Positions 34,864 to 44,340 of a stretch of 54,603 nt of DNA are shown piece by piece (the first letter of the stretch is position 1; each line of letters begins with the position of its first letter). The notes below the pieces were generated by a model. It was given only the letters and a program-made list of their open reading frames with translations, searched no databases and was not told where the DNA came from. Origin of the DNA: JAJTFW01 sp964534995 (GTDB lineage Bacteria > Bacteroidota > Bacteroidia > AKYH767-A > OLB10); contig CAZHSC010000015.1 in the NCBI GenBank assembly GCA_964534995.1, positions 1 to 54,603 of the forward strand, read 5' to 3'. The translations under genes were made by a program, and so were the position numbers.

Positions 34864-35607
34864 ATGACATTATACATAGACAAATTTTATTCACCTGCCG
34901 ACCCTTTTAGCTTACCTCCGAAAAGAGTACAAGATTATGCAGACAAACTGATAAATACATTTCAAAAATCCGCTAATAAGTATCGTGGAATTTACAGTAC
35001 TGATGATATTAGATTTTCAGTATTCCATGATATCAGAGCAACAGCAAATTCAGTCAAAATCCATGCTATATTGATTGATGATTATACCGCAAGTACTGAA
35101 TGGTGGAAAGCAAGGAAAGAATTCTCAAATCCTTTTAATAATAGTCTGGTAAAAAACCTCAACTATAGTTTATTTGAATTTTCAAAGTTCAGTCATTTCC
35201 ACATAAACTGTATGTTCATTGAAGATGCTTTGCGTTCGCTTATTCGTGTATTATCTCCAGGAGTTTGCAACAATGGAACTGGAGAATTTAAAAACATATA
35301 TTCACATATCTTTTCTGTAACTACAATCACACAATATGAACCGTTATTTGATATTTTAAGAAGCATAAGGAATAGCATTCATAACAATGGGGTTCATTTC
35401 AACAAAAATGGTGTTAATTCAAGCTTTACATATGCCGGTAAAACATTTGATTTTGTTCATGGCAAAATAATCAATGTCGGTGGCTGGGGATTTCTGGATT
35501 TCTGGGAGCTTGCATTATTTGTCTTTGTTGAAATTGACAAAGCACTTAATAACCTCTTCGATTACGTGCAAGTAAAAAGATTACCCAAAATTGTAAAGAC
35601 ATTTTGA
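34864..35607 (+). CDS. Unknown protein with HEPN-like motif
   Basis: I do not recognise this 247-residue protein as a named family. It is mostly helical. The segment LRSIRNSIHNNG near residues 165-176 resembles the R-(4-6 residues)-H signature of HEPN RNases (Arg166 to His173), and a late WELALFVFVEIDKAL helix would complete a helical bundle. HEPN proteins are often RNases in toxin-antitoxin or abortive systems, but here this is inference. Its stop lies three bases before the integrase start, so the two are co-transcribed. It is the first gene inside the island's left end. Confidence 0.6.
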   Translation: MTLYIDKFYSPADPFSLPPKRVQDYADKLINTFQKSANKYRGIYSTDDIRFSVFHDIRATANSVKIHAILIDDYTASTEWWKARKEFSNPFNNSLVKNLNYSLFEFSKFSHFHINCMFIEDALRSLIRVLSPGVCNNGTGEFKNIYSHIFSVTTITQYEPLFDILRSIRNSIHNNGVHFNKNGVNSSFTYAGKTFDFVHGKIINVGGWGFLDFWELALFVFVEIDKALNNLFDYVQVKRLPKIVKTF

Positions 35608-35610
35608 ACG

Positions 35611-37050
35611 ATGGCACGCAATCCAAAAAAAAAACTGAAGATTAGCTACAAAGTATCAAATGGAACACTCCAATTGAAAATATCCTTTGGATACGTTGTG
35701 CAGCCGGAACCATATCTCGCAAGTTACGAGCAGGATGAAAAGGGACGAATCTTCAATCAGAAATACGAAAGGGTGGTTTATCCTGTCATTTATGCTCCTT
35801 TCTATATCGCAACAGGAATAAAAGGAATTACCACTGAGAATTGGGACTCTAAAAACCATAAGCTGGTTGGTGATTTGGGATTTCGGCAACATCAGTTAGA
35901 CTTACTACTACAACGAATACATGATGCCTACCAATTGTTGCGTGTAACTATGTCGCAAGACCAAATTACACCAGAGTACTTCAAGAAGGCAATTAAAAAA
36001 CATGTTAAAGATTTTGAAAAAAAAATCCCAACAATAGATGTTGAAAGCGACTTAGCGAGTGATGGCAAATTGTATGTGCTCAATAATCAAATTGTAAAAG
36101 GTCGTTTTGCTTACATGCCGCTAACTGATTTTTTAGATTTTAAAATTAAACAATGGAGAAAGGGAGAAAAAACCCCCGGCACTATAAATGGATACATCGG
36201 TTTACGGAAATGGCTGCGGAATTTTAATGATGAAGTAGGGCTGGTTCGAATAAAAGACTTTTCAGACCTGTTCTTGAAAAGATTTTTTGATTTTGTAAAA
36301 GAAAGTGGAGAGTTTAAAATGAATTACTTGAATAAGCTTTTTCGCCAACTTAGAATGCTCAATAATGTGATAGAAAACGAAGAGAAGTTTGATTTAAATA
36401 TTCACTGGAAGGCGGACTACCTACCAAGGAGCACTGAAGTGAGTTTTGAGGTTGCATTAGAATACCAACAATTGTTAACCGTTTACAATGTAAAAACCCC
36501 GGAAACAAAACCTTCATATGAAAAGATAAAAGACTTGTTTGTTTTCGGATGTTTGACCGGGCTTCGAATCTCTGACTTGCAGGATGTGAATATTGAAGAA
36601 TCTCGTGGTCAATTCTGGGTTAGACAAACTATGCAGAAAGTTCGTGACCAGGTTAAAGTCCCATTACATCCTATTGCTAAAGAAATCTTTGACAAGTACA
36701 ACGGTTCATTACCAGTTCTGAATCGACAAAAGTTCAGCAATGTCATTAAGGAACTTTGTGAACTCGCAGGACTTACCCATTCAGTGACACGCTATCGTAC
36801 AAACCCAAAAACGAAGGAATTAATTAAAGAATCAGTACGATTTAGCGATTGTGTAAAGTCATCAAGTTGTAGAAGAACATTTGCCACCCTGTGCGTATAC
36901 GAATGGAACATTCCACCCACCATCGCAAAAAAGTACACTGGGCATCGTAAATTGGCTACTTTCCTGACATATATCAGAGCAAATGATGAAACTGTTGAAG
37001 ATTTGCTTGCGGAAAAGTTCAATGAATTACATAACAAAACTAAGGGGTAA
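35611..37050 (+). CDS. Tyrosine recombinase / integrase
   Basis: The 479-residue integrase probably catalyses insertion of the island into tRNA-Asp. The N-terminal third is arm-binding sequence, the middle (about 180-290) a SAM-like core-binding domain (MPLTDFLDFKIKQWRKGEKTPGT). The catalytic domain has the first Arg in TGLRISDL near 319, a possible beta-hairpin Lys in QKVRDQVKVPL near 350, the second Arg in SSCRRTFATL near 420, His in YTGHRKLATF near 445 and the nucleophile Tyr454 in FLTYIR. The His that normally begins the HxxR motif is replaced by Ser. Only three bases separate it from the upstream gene. It lies about 860 bases from the left attachment site, as typical. Confidence 0.92.
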   Translation: MARNPKKKLKISYKVSNGTLQLKISFGYVVQPEPYLASYEQDEKGRIFNQKYERVVYPVIYAPFYIATGIKGITTENWDSKNHKLVGDLGFRQHQLDLLLQRIHDAYQLLRVTMSQDQITPEYFKKAIKKHVKDFEKKIPTIDVESDLASDGKLYVLNNQIVKGRFAYMPLTDFLDFKIKQWRKGEKTPGTINGYIGLRKWLRNFNDEVGLVRIKDFSDLFLKRFFDFVKESGEFKMNYLNKLFRQLRMLNNVIENEEKFDLNIHWKADYLPRSTEVSFEVALEYQQLLTVYNVKTPETKPSYEKIKDLFVFGCLTGLRISDLQDVNIEESRGQFWVRQTMQKVRDQVKVPLHPIAKEIFDKYNGSLPVLNRQKFSNVIKELCELAGLTHSVTRYRTNPKTKELIKESVRFSDCVKSSSCRRTFATLCVYEWNIPPTIAKKYTGHRKLATFLTYIRANDETVEDLLAEKFNELHNKTKG

Positions 37051-37153
37051 TTAACTGAAAATTATTTGGATTGTCATTTTTAGAATCAAGAAATAAAACT
37101 AAAGGTAAATTTGACCAGTAGATATAATCCTTTATTAATTTCAAACTTTGAGT

Positions 37154-37834
37154 TCATTTTTTACCGGTATTGAAGGGTTTATTTAAAACTGAATCTGGTA
37201 GCATGTAAAAAGTTTGTTGTATTGGTGAAGTCTTTTGTAATTGCAAAATTTGAGACTCGATTATTGAATTCCTTTTCTCGAGAGATGTAACTCTCTCCTT
37301 AAATTGACCAGCCTTCACGCTAAAATAAATGCTGGCAACCGTTAAACAAGCGGTTAACAGTTTAAAAAAGTAATCAATGTTTTTTTCTTTTTTCCAAAAA
37401 CGTTTTTTGTCAGCTCGATAGCCACCCCTCTGATGGAACTTAATTCCTTTTACTGAAATAAAAAAGGATGAAATGCTCCTGCTGCTGTTTTCAAGACTTC
37501 CAATGTAAGCCCTGTCTTCAGATAAATTTACTTTAAACTTTATTGGCTGTATTTGAACTTTCGAAGGTTCGATTTCTGTTACGTATCCATCATCCTTTAA
37601 AAAATCCAAACTTCTATGGATATTCGGCAATGAAATGTTGCTACCAGTTAATCCTTCTTCAATGCCAGAATACCCATGAGTATCATTCTGATGTTGGTAA
37701 AGAAAATCCAGTACCTTATCCAGCATTTCGGTTGTGCTTGGATTTGAATCAGCCCAATTATCGTCAATATCATATTTGCGGAGCTTCAACCACAATGTGA
37801 TTTTCCGTACCCACTTTCTATCTTTAAATTTCAT
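37154..37834 (-). CDS. Unknown membrane-anchored protein with winged-helix-like region
   Basis: I do not recognise this 226-residue protein (from ATG 37834; an upstream Met at 37897 is less likely). Residues about 30-85 (STTEMLDKVLDFLYQHQND, LPNIHRSLDFLKDDGYVTEIE) look like a winged helix. A single hydrophobic helix (YFFKLLTACLTVASIYFSV) lies near 160-178 and is followed by a short coiled coil (FKERVTSLEKRNSIIESQILQLQ). It could be a membrane-tethered sensor or regulator. It is divergent from the primase-like gene and convergent with the integrase gene. Confidence 0.55.
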   Translation of the reverse strand: MKFKDRKWVRKITLWLKLRKYDIDDNWADSNPSTTEMLDKVLDFLYQHQNDTHGYSGIEEGLTGSNISLPNIHRSLDFLKDDGYVTEIEPSKVQIQPIKFKVNLSEDRAYIGSLENSSRSISSFFISVKGIKFHQRGGYRADKKRFWKKEKNIDYFFKLLTACLTVASIYFSVKAGQFKERVTSLEKRNSIIESQILQLQKTSPIQQTFYMLPDSVLNKPFNTGKK

Positions 37835-38012
37835 CTTGAATGTGTTTCTGCAAAGGAAGATTCTTTGTGGTTGTTTTACAATCCAGAACATCCACATTTT
37901 TCAACAAAATTTCTCTTATTCTGGATTTTTACAAATTAATTGGGTAACTTTCTCTTTTACGTACTATTTATTAGCATAAATACTCTCTTGCCAGAGACTA
38001 AACCTAATATTT

Positions 38013-38059
38013 AAATCCTGAACGGGGAGGTGGGCAAGCACCGAACCGGTTCAGGATTT
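38013..38059 (+). terminator. Two-tier hairpin just upstream of the primase-like gene
   Basis: Outer arms AAATCCTGAAC (38013-38023) and GTTCAGGATTT (38049-38059) enclose an inner GGTG/CACC stem (38029-38032 and 38039-38042). TTTATTTT follows on the plus strand and the next ATG is at 38074. It may be an attenuator or leader RNA for that gene, or a terminator for upstream transcripts. Confidence 0.6.
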
Positions 38060-38073
38060 TTATTTTAAAAAAA

Positions 38074-39570
38074 ATGACAAGTAAGCATCATTTGTTCGAT
38101 GAAAGTGGTCAAGTACTATACTTCAGCAAAATTGCTGAGGAAGATAAGGATGGTTTGCAAATCACTGTTGATGAAGCATTAGAACAAATTAAAATTGGTA
38201 GCGTTGTGATAAACAAAGCACGCCAAAGTAAATCTGTCCTATATGATGAAATCAAATTAAAAAAGTTGCCCGGTGTGATGTGGAACAAGTCTGGCAGGTA
38301 TGCATATTTTGATTTTGATTTTAAGGCTGGTAATAAAGACCGAAACCCGGAGTTGAGCATTAGTGAACTGGAGTTTTTAAAATCCAAATTAATAACTACA
38401 GGTTATGTTTATGCATGTTGGATTAGTCTCTCAAAAACTGGTATTGGATGCTTGGTGTGCTATGATAATTCAGTTAACAATGAACCAGAATGGAAGATTC
38501 TTTACCAAAATATTCAGACTAAATTACATGAATTTACGTGTTTTATCACAGACAAACACTGCAACAGTATCGTCCGGAAGAATGTGCTATCACACGACCC
38601 GAATTTGTTGATAAATCCAGATGTTACTCCTTTTGATTCGTTATATGATTTATCAGATGATTGGGGAGTGCAATCTGACAACATAACTAATAGAAAAAAG
38701 ACTTATATAGCCACAAAATGCACTCCCCTTGTGCCTGATAATATGAGGATGTTTCATCGGCAGTCTTTTCTTGATATTCATTTTAATCATCATCTTGAAG
38801 AGGCAATTTATGTAAATGAGGAAGTCGGTTATGCGGTTTTTGAAGAGCGTAAAACAAAAATTAAAATTTACACACCTCAGAAGAAAAAATTCGGTAGTGG
38901 AAGGAAAGTAACTCTGTTTTATGCTCTCCTTACAAGATATTTTCTCAACCCCAACTACAAACATTTAAAGTTATTTCAGTGGTTGCGAGAATACAACCAG
39001 TCATTTTGTGTGCCTCCTCTTGCTGATAATGATTTGCAATCAATCTGGGACTATGTTATGATTAGCGTTAAGTCTGACAAATTTGAAATTAAAGGTAACA
39101 GCGATTGCTACGTTCATTTCTTTTCATATTGCGAGCTTACTCCAAAGCAAAAAAAATCTATTACCTCCCAAAGTCGAATATTACGTACAAAACATGCAAT
39201 TAAAATAGCCATAAATCAGTTGATTTCAGAAAATAAACCTTTGACAAAGGCTATGGTTGCGGATTTATCTAAAGTCAAACACCGGACTGTCGCAAAATAC
39301 TGGACTGAATTCCTTCCTGAAAATATACGTATAAATATCGAAGAACATAAGCGAAAGTATTATCAAAAGGATTCTGAATCTGATTTCGATGTAAGCAATG
39401 AATTGCATTCGGAAATATTAGAATGGCTTATTTCCGACTCGGTTCCGCACGATGAGCAACGAATCTTGACCTCAGATGAAATTGTTTTTGACATAGAACA
39501 CGTTTCGGATGAAGAAATGGAGGAATTGGTATGCCTAACAAAGGAGCTGCTTTATTTGACCCCGGCCTGA
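38074..39570 (+). CDS. VirE-N/BT4734-like and PriCT-like primase protein
   Basis: The 498-residue protein resembles primase or replication proteins of Bacteroidota mobile elements. Residues about 60-190 match the VirE N-terminal (BT4734-like) pattern: KLPGVMWNKSGRYAYFDFDF and the CWISLSKTGIGCLVCY strand. A PriCT-like region near 270-330 has GSGRKVTLFYALLTRYF and FCVPPLADNDLQSIWDYV. A helix-turn-helix-like stretch (AMVADLSKVKHRTVAKYW) lies near 392-409, followed by an acidic tail. Its role is probably initiation or regulation of element replication. A VirE-type helicase partner is not adjacent. Confidence 0.7.
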   Translation: MTSKHHLFDESGQVLYFSKIAEEDKDGLQITVDEALEQIKIGSVVINKARQSKSVLYDEIKLKKLPGVMWNKSGRYAYFDFDFKAGNKDRNPELSISELEFLKSKLITTGYVYACWISLSKTGIGCLVCYDNSVNNEPEWKILYQNIQTKLHEFTCFITDKHCNSIVRKNVLSHDPNLLINPDVTPFDSLYDLSDDWGVQSDNITNRKKTYIATKCTPLVPDNMRMFHRQSFLDIHFNHHLEEAIYVNEEVGYAVFEERKTKIKIYTPQKKKFGSGRKVTLFYALLTRYFLNPNYKHLKLFQWLREYNQSFCVPPLADNDLQSIWDYVMISVKSDKFEIKGNSDCYVHFFSYCELTPKQKKSITSQSRILRTKHAIKIAINQLISENKPLTKAMVADLSKVKHRTVAKYWTEFLPENIRINIEEHKRKYYQKDSESDFDVSNELHSEILEWLISDSVPHDEQRILTSDEIVFDIEHVSDEEMEELVCLTKELLYLTPA

Positions 39571-40218
39571 TTTTAATTCACGTAATTCATTGCATTACAA
39601 TCATTTCCTAATGTTTGGTATTATCACATTGGAATTTATTGCCAAAATCACTCCACCTAAATACAACTGGAGCCTCCAAAAATCATTTTGGAGCCATTTA
39701 CAAGCAATCTGGCACACCAAAATGACTGTTATGATGGATTGCGGGGTTTAGTCAGAATTTTGCGTTCTTGAGGCTTAAAATCGGTTTTTAGGTTTTATAG
39801 CGTTACTCACTTTCCCTGGATGCTCTCAGCTCCAATTTCAGGACAAGCAAAATATACAACAAAGTTCAACCATATTGGAAAAAATTCTTGAGTTGCCGTA
39901 AGATACCATCTTGCCAAATTTTTTTAAGAAAAAATATTGGTGAATTTTTTTTGAATGAGACGTTGGTTGAAAAATATTTTGAAATTCCAAAATATAAATC
40001 ACGTGTAAGAGTGTTCGTGCGGCTCAATGGCTAAGGTTAACTGGCTAAAATAAGGTACGAAAAAAAGGGGCCTAATTAGCCCCCCTTTAAATAAGGTGTT
40101 ACCTTCTCTTTTAATCATGGAAGCTTTTCATTGGAATTCCTACGGTTGAAACCATTTGAAAATTTTCAGAATGATTGTTTCCCAGAAAATTTAGTAACTC
40201 GTCCATCCAAAAAGAATA
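39571..40218. other. Intergenic region between primase-like gene and methylase operon
   Basis: About 650 bases hold no credible gene. Near the right is the terminator at 40064-40088. The rest contains short palindromic or repeated stretches but nothing that I can assign. Confidence 0.5.
40064..40088 (-). terminator. Terminator of the XRE-helicase-methylase operon
   Basis: AAAGGGG (40064-40070) and CCCCTTT (40082-40088) pair around GGCTAATTAGG-type sequence, with T7 following on the minus strand. It lies about 130 bases after the methylase stop. Confidence 0.75.
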
Positions 40219-43200
40219 CTAATCTTCCTCTTCTTCACTTTCATCATCAATAAGAACTTCTTCCTCCAATTCATCCAATACTATTTCTTCTTTGGCTTCT
40301 ATGCCGTAAAGTTTGTTTACCATTTCGTCTATTTCAGCTTCTATGGGGCGGAGTTGGGCGTTCATTTCTGCACGGTCAATTTCCCCTGCAAAATATTCTT
40401 TCTTGATTGCCAAACATTCATCAAACTTTTTATTGAATGCTTTCAGTTCTTTCTCTGATGGTATTTTGATGGGAAGTTTCCGAATGTCATTCATTTGAAT
40501 GTTCACTGTGTTATTGAAAAACTCTCTCAATACTTTGAAATGTAAGTAAGAATTTAGAGAGAGAACAAAATATTTGTCGCCCAATCCTGATTCATCATAC
40601 AAAGACATTGAACCAACATCATTTACTGTTGTGTCTTTTAAACGGCATTTGAAATACGTGGAATTCGGATTTAAAACATTAGTCCAACAAAAACCATTTC
40701 GGAAGAAGAAATTGTAGCCCTGCCATCTTGCTCTCTCATCCGTGCTTAGAAATGCAACTGAATCTTCACTCCAATCAATCAAATAAGGGGTTTCTAAATA
40801 CCAGCGATTACCTTCTTTATCTCCTTTGTCATAAGGAACGTAAGTTCTTTTGCCTTTTATTCCTTGTTGTTTTTGCTTATCAGAAATTTCATCGCCCTCA
40901 AAAATTAAGGAATCAGGAATGATGCGATACATATAACCTTTTCCAAAAACCCTCAACCCGAATTTCTCTTTAATGCCATCAAACAGTTCCCAAATTTCAG
41001 TTTCCTTCAAATCGTCTAATACTTCTTTCACATCATCAATGCTACTGCAATCAGACAGCAAGTCGAATTTTCGCTTGATTTTGGGTTCGTCATTTAATGC
41101 CTTCCAAAGTTTTTGAACTCTTGTTTCCCTGCACCTATCAGCAAAACGAGATGAAGAACGATAACCTACAAACCTTCCATTGTCACCAGTTTGTAATCCA
41201 ACACCACCATCTGTTGTAAGTCCAATTATTGCCCAATGATTTACACTTAGCTTAGAATTGAAATTTTCAATTTCAGTTCTATTGTTTTCAATTAATCTGG
41301 ATGTTTCAATCTTACTCCACCAAGTATCAAAAACAGGTCGGGCAGGTTTTACTATCTTTTCTAAAATCTGGCAGTTGTATTCCGTTGGTGAGAAAATTGC
41401 GTAATTGATTGCTTTACGATAAGGTTCAAATGAAACTTTGAATTTAAGCAAGGATGAATTCTCGTCTTTAAATACTTTGTCGCCATCGCAAGTATGAGAA
41501 TTTTTCCACTTTGGTGTGTCGTGGCCTAATGCACTGAATGTTCTATCTAAAATACGTTCCCAACCCGATAGATTTTCCTTCGAAGTCCGAATCTGTTTCC
41601 ATTCTTCTTCCGCAATATTGAAGGATTCAGCATTTGGTTTTCTAATATCAATGTAAACCATTTCAGGTTTATCAATGGCTCTTTCCTTCTTAACCGTGAA
41701 AATGGCAGTGTCCACCAACGCTGCAAATGCTTTGGGTGTATTGATGATTTCAGTTACTCGGCATTCAGGCAAAAATTGATGATTGACATTTTCTATTTCT
41801 ACAGGAATCAAACTGGTTTGCACCGTTTTTTTGTTGCCAAACAAATCGGGATTGACAACTGGTATATGCTGTTGTAGTTGCTCACCAAATAAATCAGTTT
41901 GTCCTTCTGCTGCGTTGCTTCCTGCAATGCCTAAGAAATGCATCCGCATATTCTTTTTGGTTTGCAAAGTCAGGAAAGTGTCGGAAGTAATGTAACTCAA
42001 CAAACCACCTGATTTCAGCAATTCAAGTCCACGGAAAGTAAAATGATTGTAAAGGTCATCGCAGTATCCGTATTCTTCCTCAAGTTTTTTGCTGATACCC
42101 ATACTGCTGATGAGTTTGGTATTCACATAAGGCGGATTGCCAATGACAATATCAAAGCCGGGGTTTTTACTTTCCTTGTTGAATATGCCAGGGAATACAA
42201 CTCTTTCAATAAAGTAATCTTTTATAGTAGATTTAAATACTGCAAGATTTGACAACTCCTCTGCCAATGCTTTTTCTTTTTTTCGAAGTTTGGCAATTTC
42301 TTTTTCGGCTGCCCGGTTTGTTACCAAATGATTGATGCCTGAACGAACAGAATTCAATTGCTTAACAATGTTGTCACTTTGGCTGTCAACAACTTTTTCA
42401 AGAAGTTTAACTATCTTGTCTTTAATCTCTTCTTTGGTTCCGTGTCTGTCGCTTTTTGCAATGAAGTATTGATTTTCAAGATTGACTAACTCTTTCAACA
42501 ACTTGTCATTGTCAATCTGGTCAATCAGGTTGTTCAGGTTTTGGTCTTTGTAAAAACGGAACAATGAGTTTTTCTTGTAAAACTTAAATTCCAGATTTGG
42601 CAATGGTTTCAGGTTGTAATTCTCTTTTGTGAAATCAACCCTTTGCTCCACAATTAACGAAAGCCAGCAACGGAGTTTGGTTATTTCAATTGCATATTCC
42701 AACAAGTCTACACCAAATAAACAGCTACGCAGCAAGCCTAATTTCTTTACATAGCGAATTTGACCATCGGCAAACATTTCCGAAATATGCTCTCTAAATT
42801 GCTCATCTTTCGATTTCATCATTTCTGCTACCCACACTTTCCCTTCGGGGTCTACGGTTGTTAGCACCTGCATCATTTCTTCGAGCATACCCATTGGAAA
42901 AGCTCCAGAACCACACGCAGGGTCAAGCACCGTTGTTTCCAAAAGTTTATGAATGATGGCTTTGCTTTTTTCGGGTCTTATTTCGGTATCAAGATGTTTC
43001 AATAATGTACTTCGGCACATATATGAAACCACCGGACGTGGCGTATAAAAAGCACCCGCATTTTTTCGGGCTGCTTCTTTGGTGTCATCGCTTTGCTCTG
43101 CCAATAAGTTTTCAAATATTCTACCTAACATTTCTGGGTCAACGGCAATTTCTTCTTCAAGTGGAGTGTTCTCTGCAATGGTGAATTTGTATCGGGAAAG

Positions 43201-44340
43201 AATACTGTTCAATCCTTTTTCTTTGTCTAAAAACAAACTATCCGGAACAGCAAAGGCATTATTGACTTTACCCAATTCGCACCAGTCGTTCGGGTGAATG
43301 TCGAACAAACCACCATTAAGGTAAGGCGAGAAGAAAATAGCGTCTTTAATTCCTTTTTCATCAGCAAAGTTGGCTGCATAAACATCAAATACTTTTTTAT
43401 CACGGTCTTTCTTTTCGCTGTTCAGAGCATTGAAGAATAGATTTTGCAGTATGAATTTGTAATAAGCAGTGCCTTTGCTTTTGGGTTTTATCAGGTCGTT
43501 TTCTTCACCATTTTCAAATGCGGGTAAGAGCAAATCATCTTTAACAACTTTCAGTTCTTTCAAAAACCAAATGAAAATCAAACGGGCAATCAAACGAACA
43601 GTAAAATCTTTGTGCTTTTCAGAACCTGCGGTTTGACTTGGAATTTTAATATCCTTAACGGCCTTGTTGAACCAAGTAATAATGTCTTCATAAAAATTCT
43701 TGTTGAGTACAGAAATGGAAAAAACCGATTGCCAGTAATAATAAAGTTGGGTAAAACTCTTTACTGCTGTACTTCCAGAGGTTGGAATTACTAATTGCTT
43801 GAGGATGGCCAAATGCCCTCTATGGGGTTGATGTGTGTCAATATCCTTAAGCAACGAAACCTTACCGACTTTTTCACCTTCCCTCCATTCTTGCTTGTAC
43901 TTAATGCGTTCGCTGTTGGCTAACGAAATCATATTGCCGTATTTGAAAATTATGGTTACTGGAGTGTAAGGGAAAGTTCGGTTGAATGCTCTTGTGATTT
44001 CTGCTAAATGGCTTCTGGTGATGGGCAAGCCGTCCTTTCTGTTTTTCAGTGTTACTCCAAAAAGCAACAAGCCATCATAATCGGCTTTCAGTCTCTTTAC
44101 TTGTGCTAAATTTTGGAATGTTTCTGTTCCGTCAAAAATGGCATCATTTACTATCCCCAAAGCAAACACATCGGTTATGAGTTTATGTGCTTCGTTGGTG
44201 GATTTAAATCGTTCGCCTAATATATCGGCTGCTGATGCAGGTTCTTCAGCCAAATAATCAACCGGCACTTTCAGTTCATCAAAAAATGCTTTTAAAGCAT
44301 TTATGAATTTTTCGCTATGAAATTTTGAGATTGAGTTCAT
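40219..44340 (-). CDS. Eco57I-like DNA methyltransferase / restriction-modification protein
   Basis: The 1373-residue protein has an adenine-methylase core: motif I VLDPACGSGAFPMG at 471-484, and motif IV IVIGNPPYVNTK near 740-751, as in Eco57I-type enzymes. Upstream GRIFENLLA and AGAFYTPRPVVSYM near 407-441 are the usual lead-in. Residues 1-450 contain LKADYDGLLLFGVTLKNRKDG near 85-105, which could hide a nuclease fold, though I cannot identify catalytic residues with confidence. The C-terminal third probably recognises DNA; the very end is acidic. Its ATG overlaps the helicase stop by one base (TAATG), so the two proteins are made together. It may methylate self DNA while the helicase partner acts on foreign DNA. 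Confidence 0.88.
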   Translation of the reverse strand: MNSISKFHSEKFINALKAFFDELKVPVDYLAEEPASAADILGERFKSTNEAHKLITDVFALGIVNDAIFDGTETFQNLAQVKRLKADYDGLLLFGVTLKNRKDGLPITRSHLAEITRAFNRTFPYTPVTIIFKYGNMISLANSERIKYKQEWREGEKVGKVSLLKDIDTHQPHRGHLAILKQLVIPTSGSTAVKSFTQLYYYWQSVFSISVLNKNFYEDIITWFNKAVKDIKIPSQTAGSEKHKDFTVRLIARLIFIWFLKELKVVKDDLLLPAFENGEENDLIKPKSKGTAYYKFILQNLFFNALNSEKKDRDKKVFDVYAANFADEKGIKDAIFFSPYLNGGLFDIHPNDWCELGKVNNAFAVPDSLFLDKEKGLNSILSRYKFTIAENTPLEEEIAVDPEMLGRIFENLLAEQSDDTKEAARKNAGAFYTPRPVVSYMCRSTLLKHLDTEIRPEKSKAIIHKLLETTVLDPACGSGAFPMGMLEEMMQVLTTVDPEGKVWVAEMMKSKDEQFREHISEMFADGQIRYVKKLGLLRSCLFGVDLLEYAIEITKLRCWLSLIVEQRVDFTKENYNLKPLPNLEFKFYKKNSLFRFYKDQNLNNLIDQIDNDKLLKELVNLENQYFIAKSDRHGTKEEIKDKIVKLLEKVVDSQSDNIVKQLNSVRSGINHLVTNRAAEKEIAKLRKKEKALAEELSNLAVFKSTIKDYFIERVVFPGIFNKESKNPGFDIVIGNPPYVNTKLISSMGISKKLEEEYGYCDDLYNHFTFRGLELLKSGGLLSYITSDTFLTLQTKKNMRMHFLGIAGSNAAEGQTDLFGEQLQQHIPVVNPDLFGNKKTVQTSLIPVEIENVNHQFLPECRVTEIINTPKAFAALVDTAIFTVKKERAIDKPEMVYIDIRKPNAESFNIAEEEWKQIRTSKENLSGWERILDRTFSALGHDTPKWKNSHTCDGDKVFKDENSSLLKFKVSFEPYRKAINYAIFSPTEYNCQILEKIVKPARPVFDTWWSKIETSRLIENNRTEIENFNSKLSVNHWAIIGLTTDGGVGLQTGDNGRFVGYRSSSRFADRCRETRVQKLWKALNDEPKIKRKFDLLSDCSSIDDVKEVLDDLKETEIWELFDGIKEKFGLRVFGKGYMYRIIPDSLIFEGDEISDKQKQQGIKGKRTYVPYDKGDKEGNRWYLETPYLIDWSEDSVAFLSTDERARWQGYNFFFRNGFCWTNVLNPNSTYFKCRLKDTTVNDVGSMSLYDESGLGDKYFVLSLNSYLHFKVLREFFNNTVNIQMNDIRKLPIKIPSEKELKAFNKKFDECLAIKKEYFAGEIDRAEMNAQLRPIEAEIDEMVNKLYGIEAKEEIVLDELEEEVLIDDESEEEED

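Noticed and set aside
40009..40060. A tRNA-like stretch (GTGCGGCTCAATGGCTAAGG)
   Set aside because: It does not fold into a cloverleaf, and no T arm or acceptor stem can be found.
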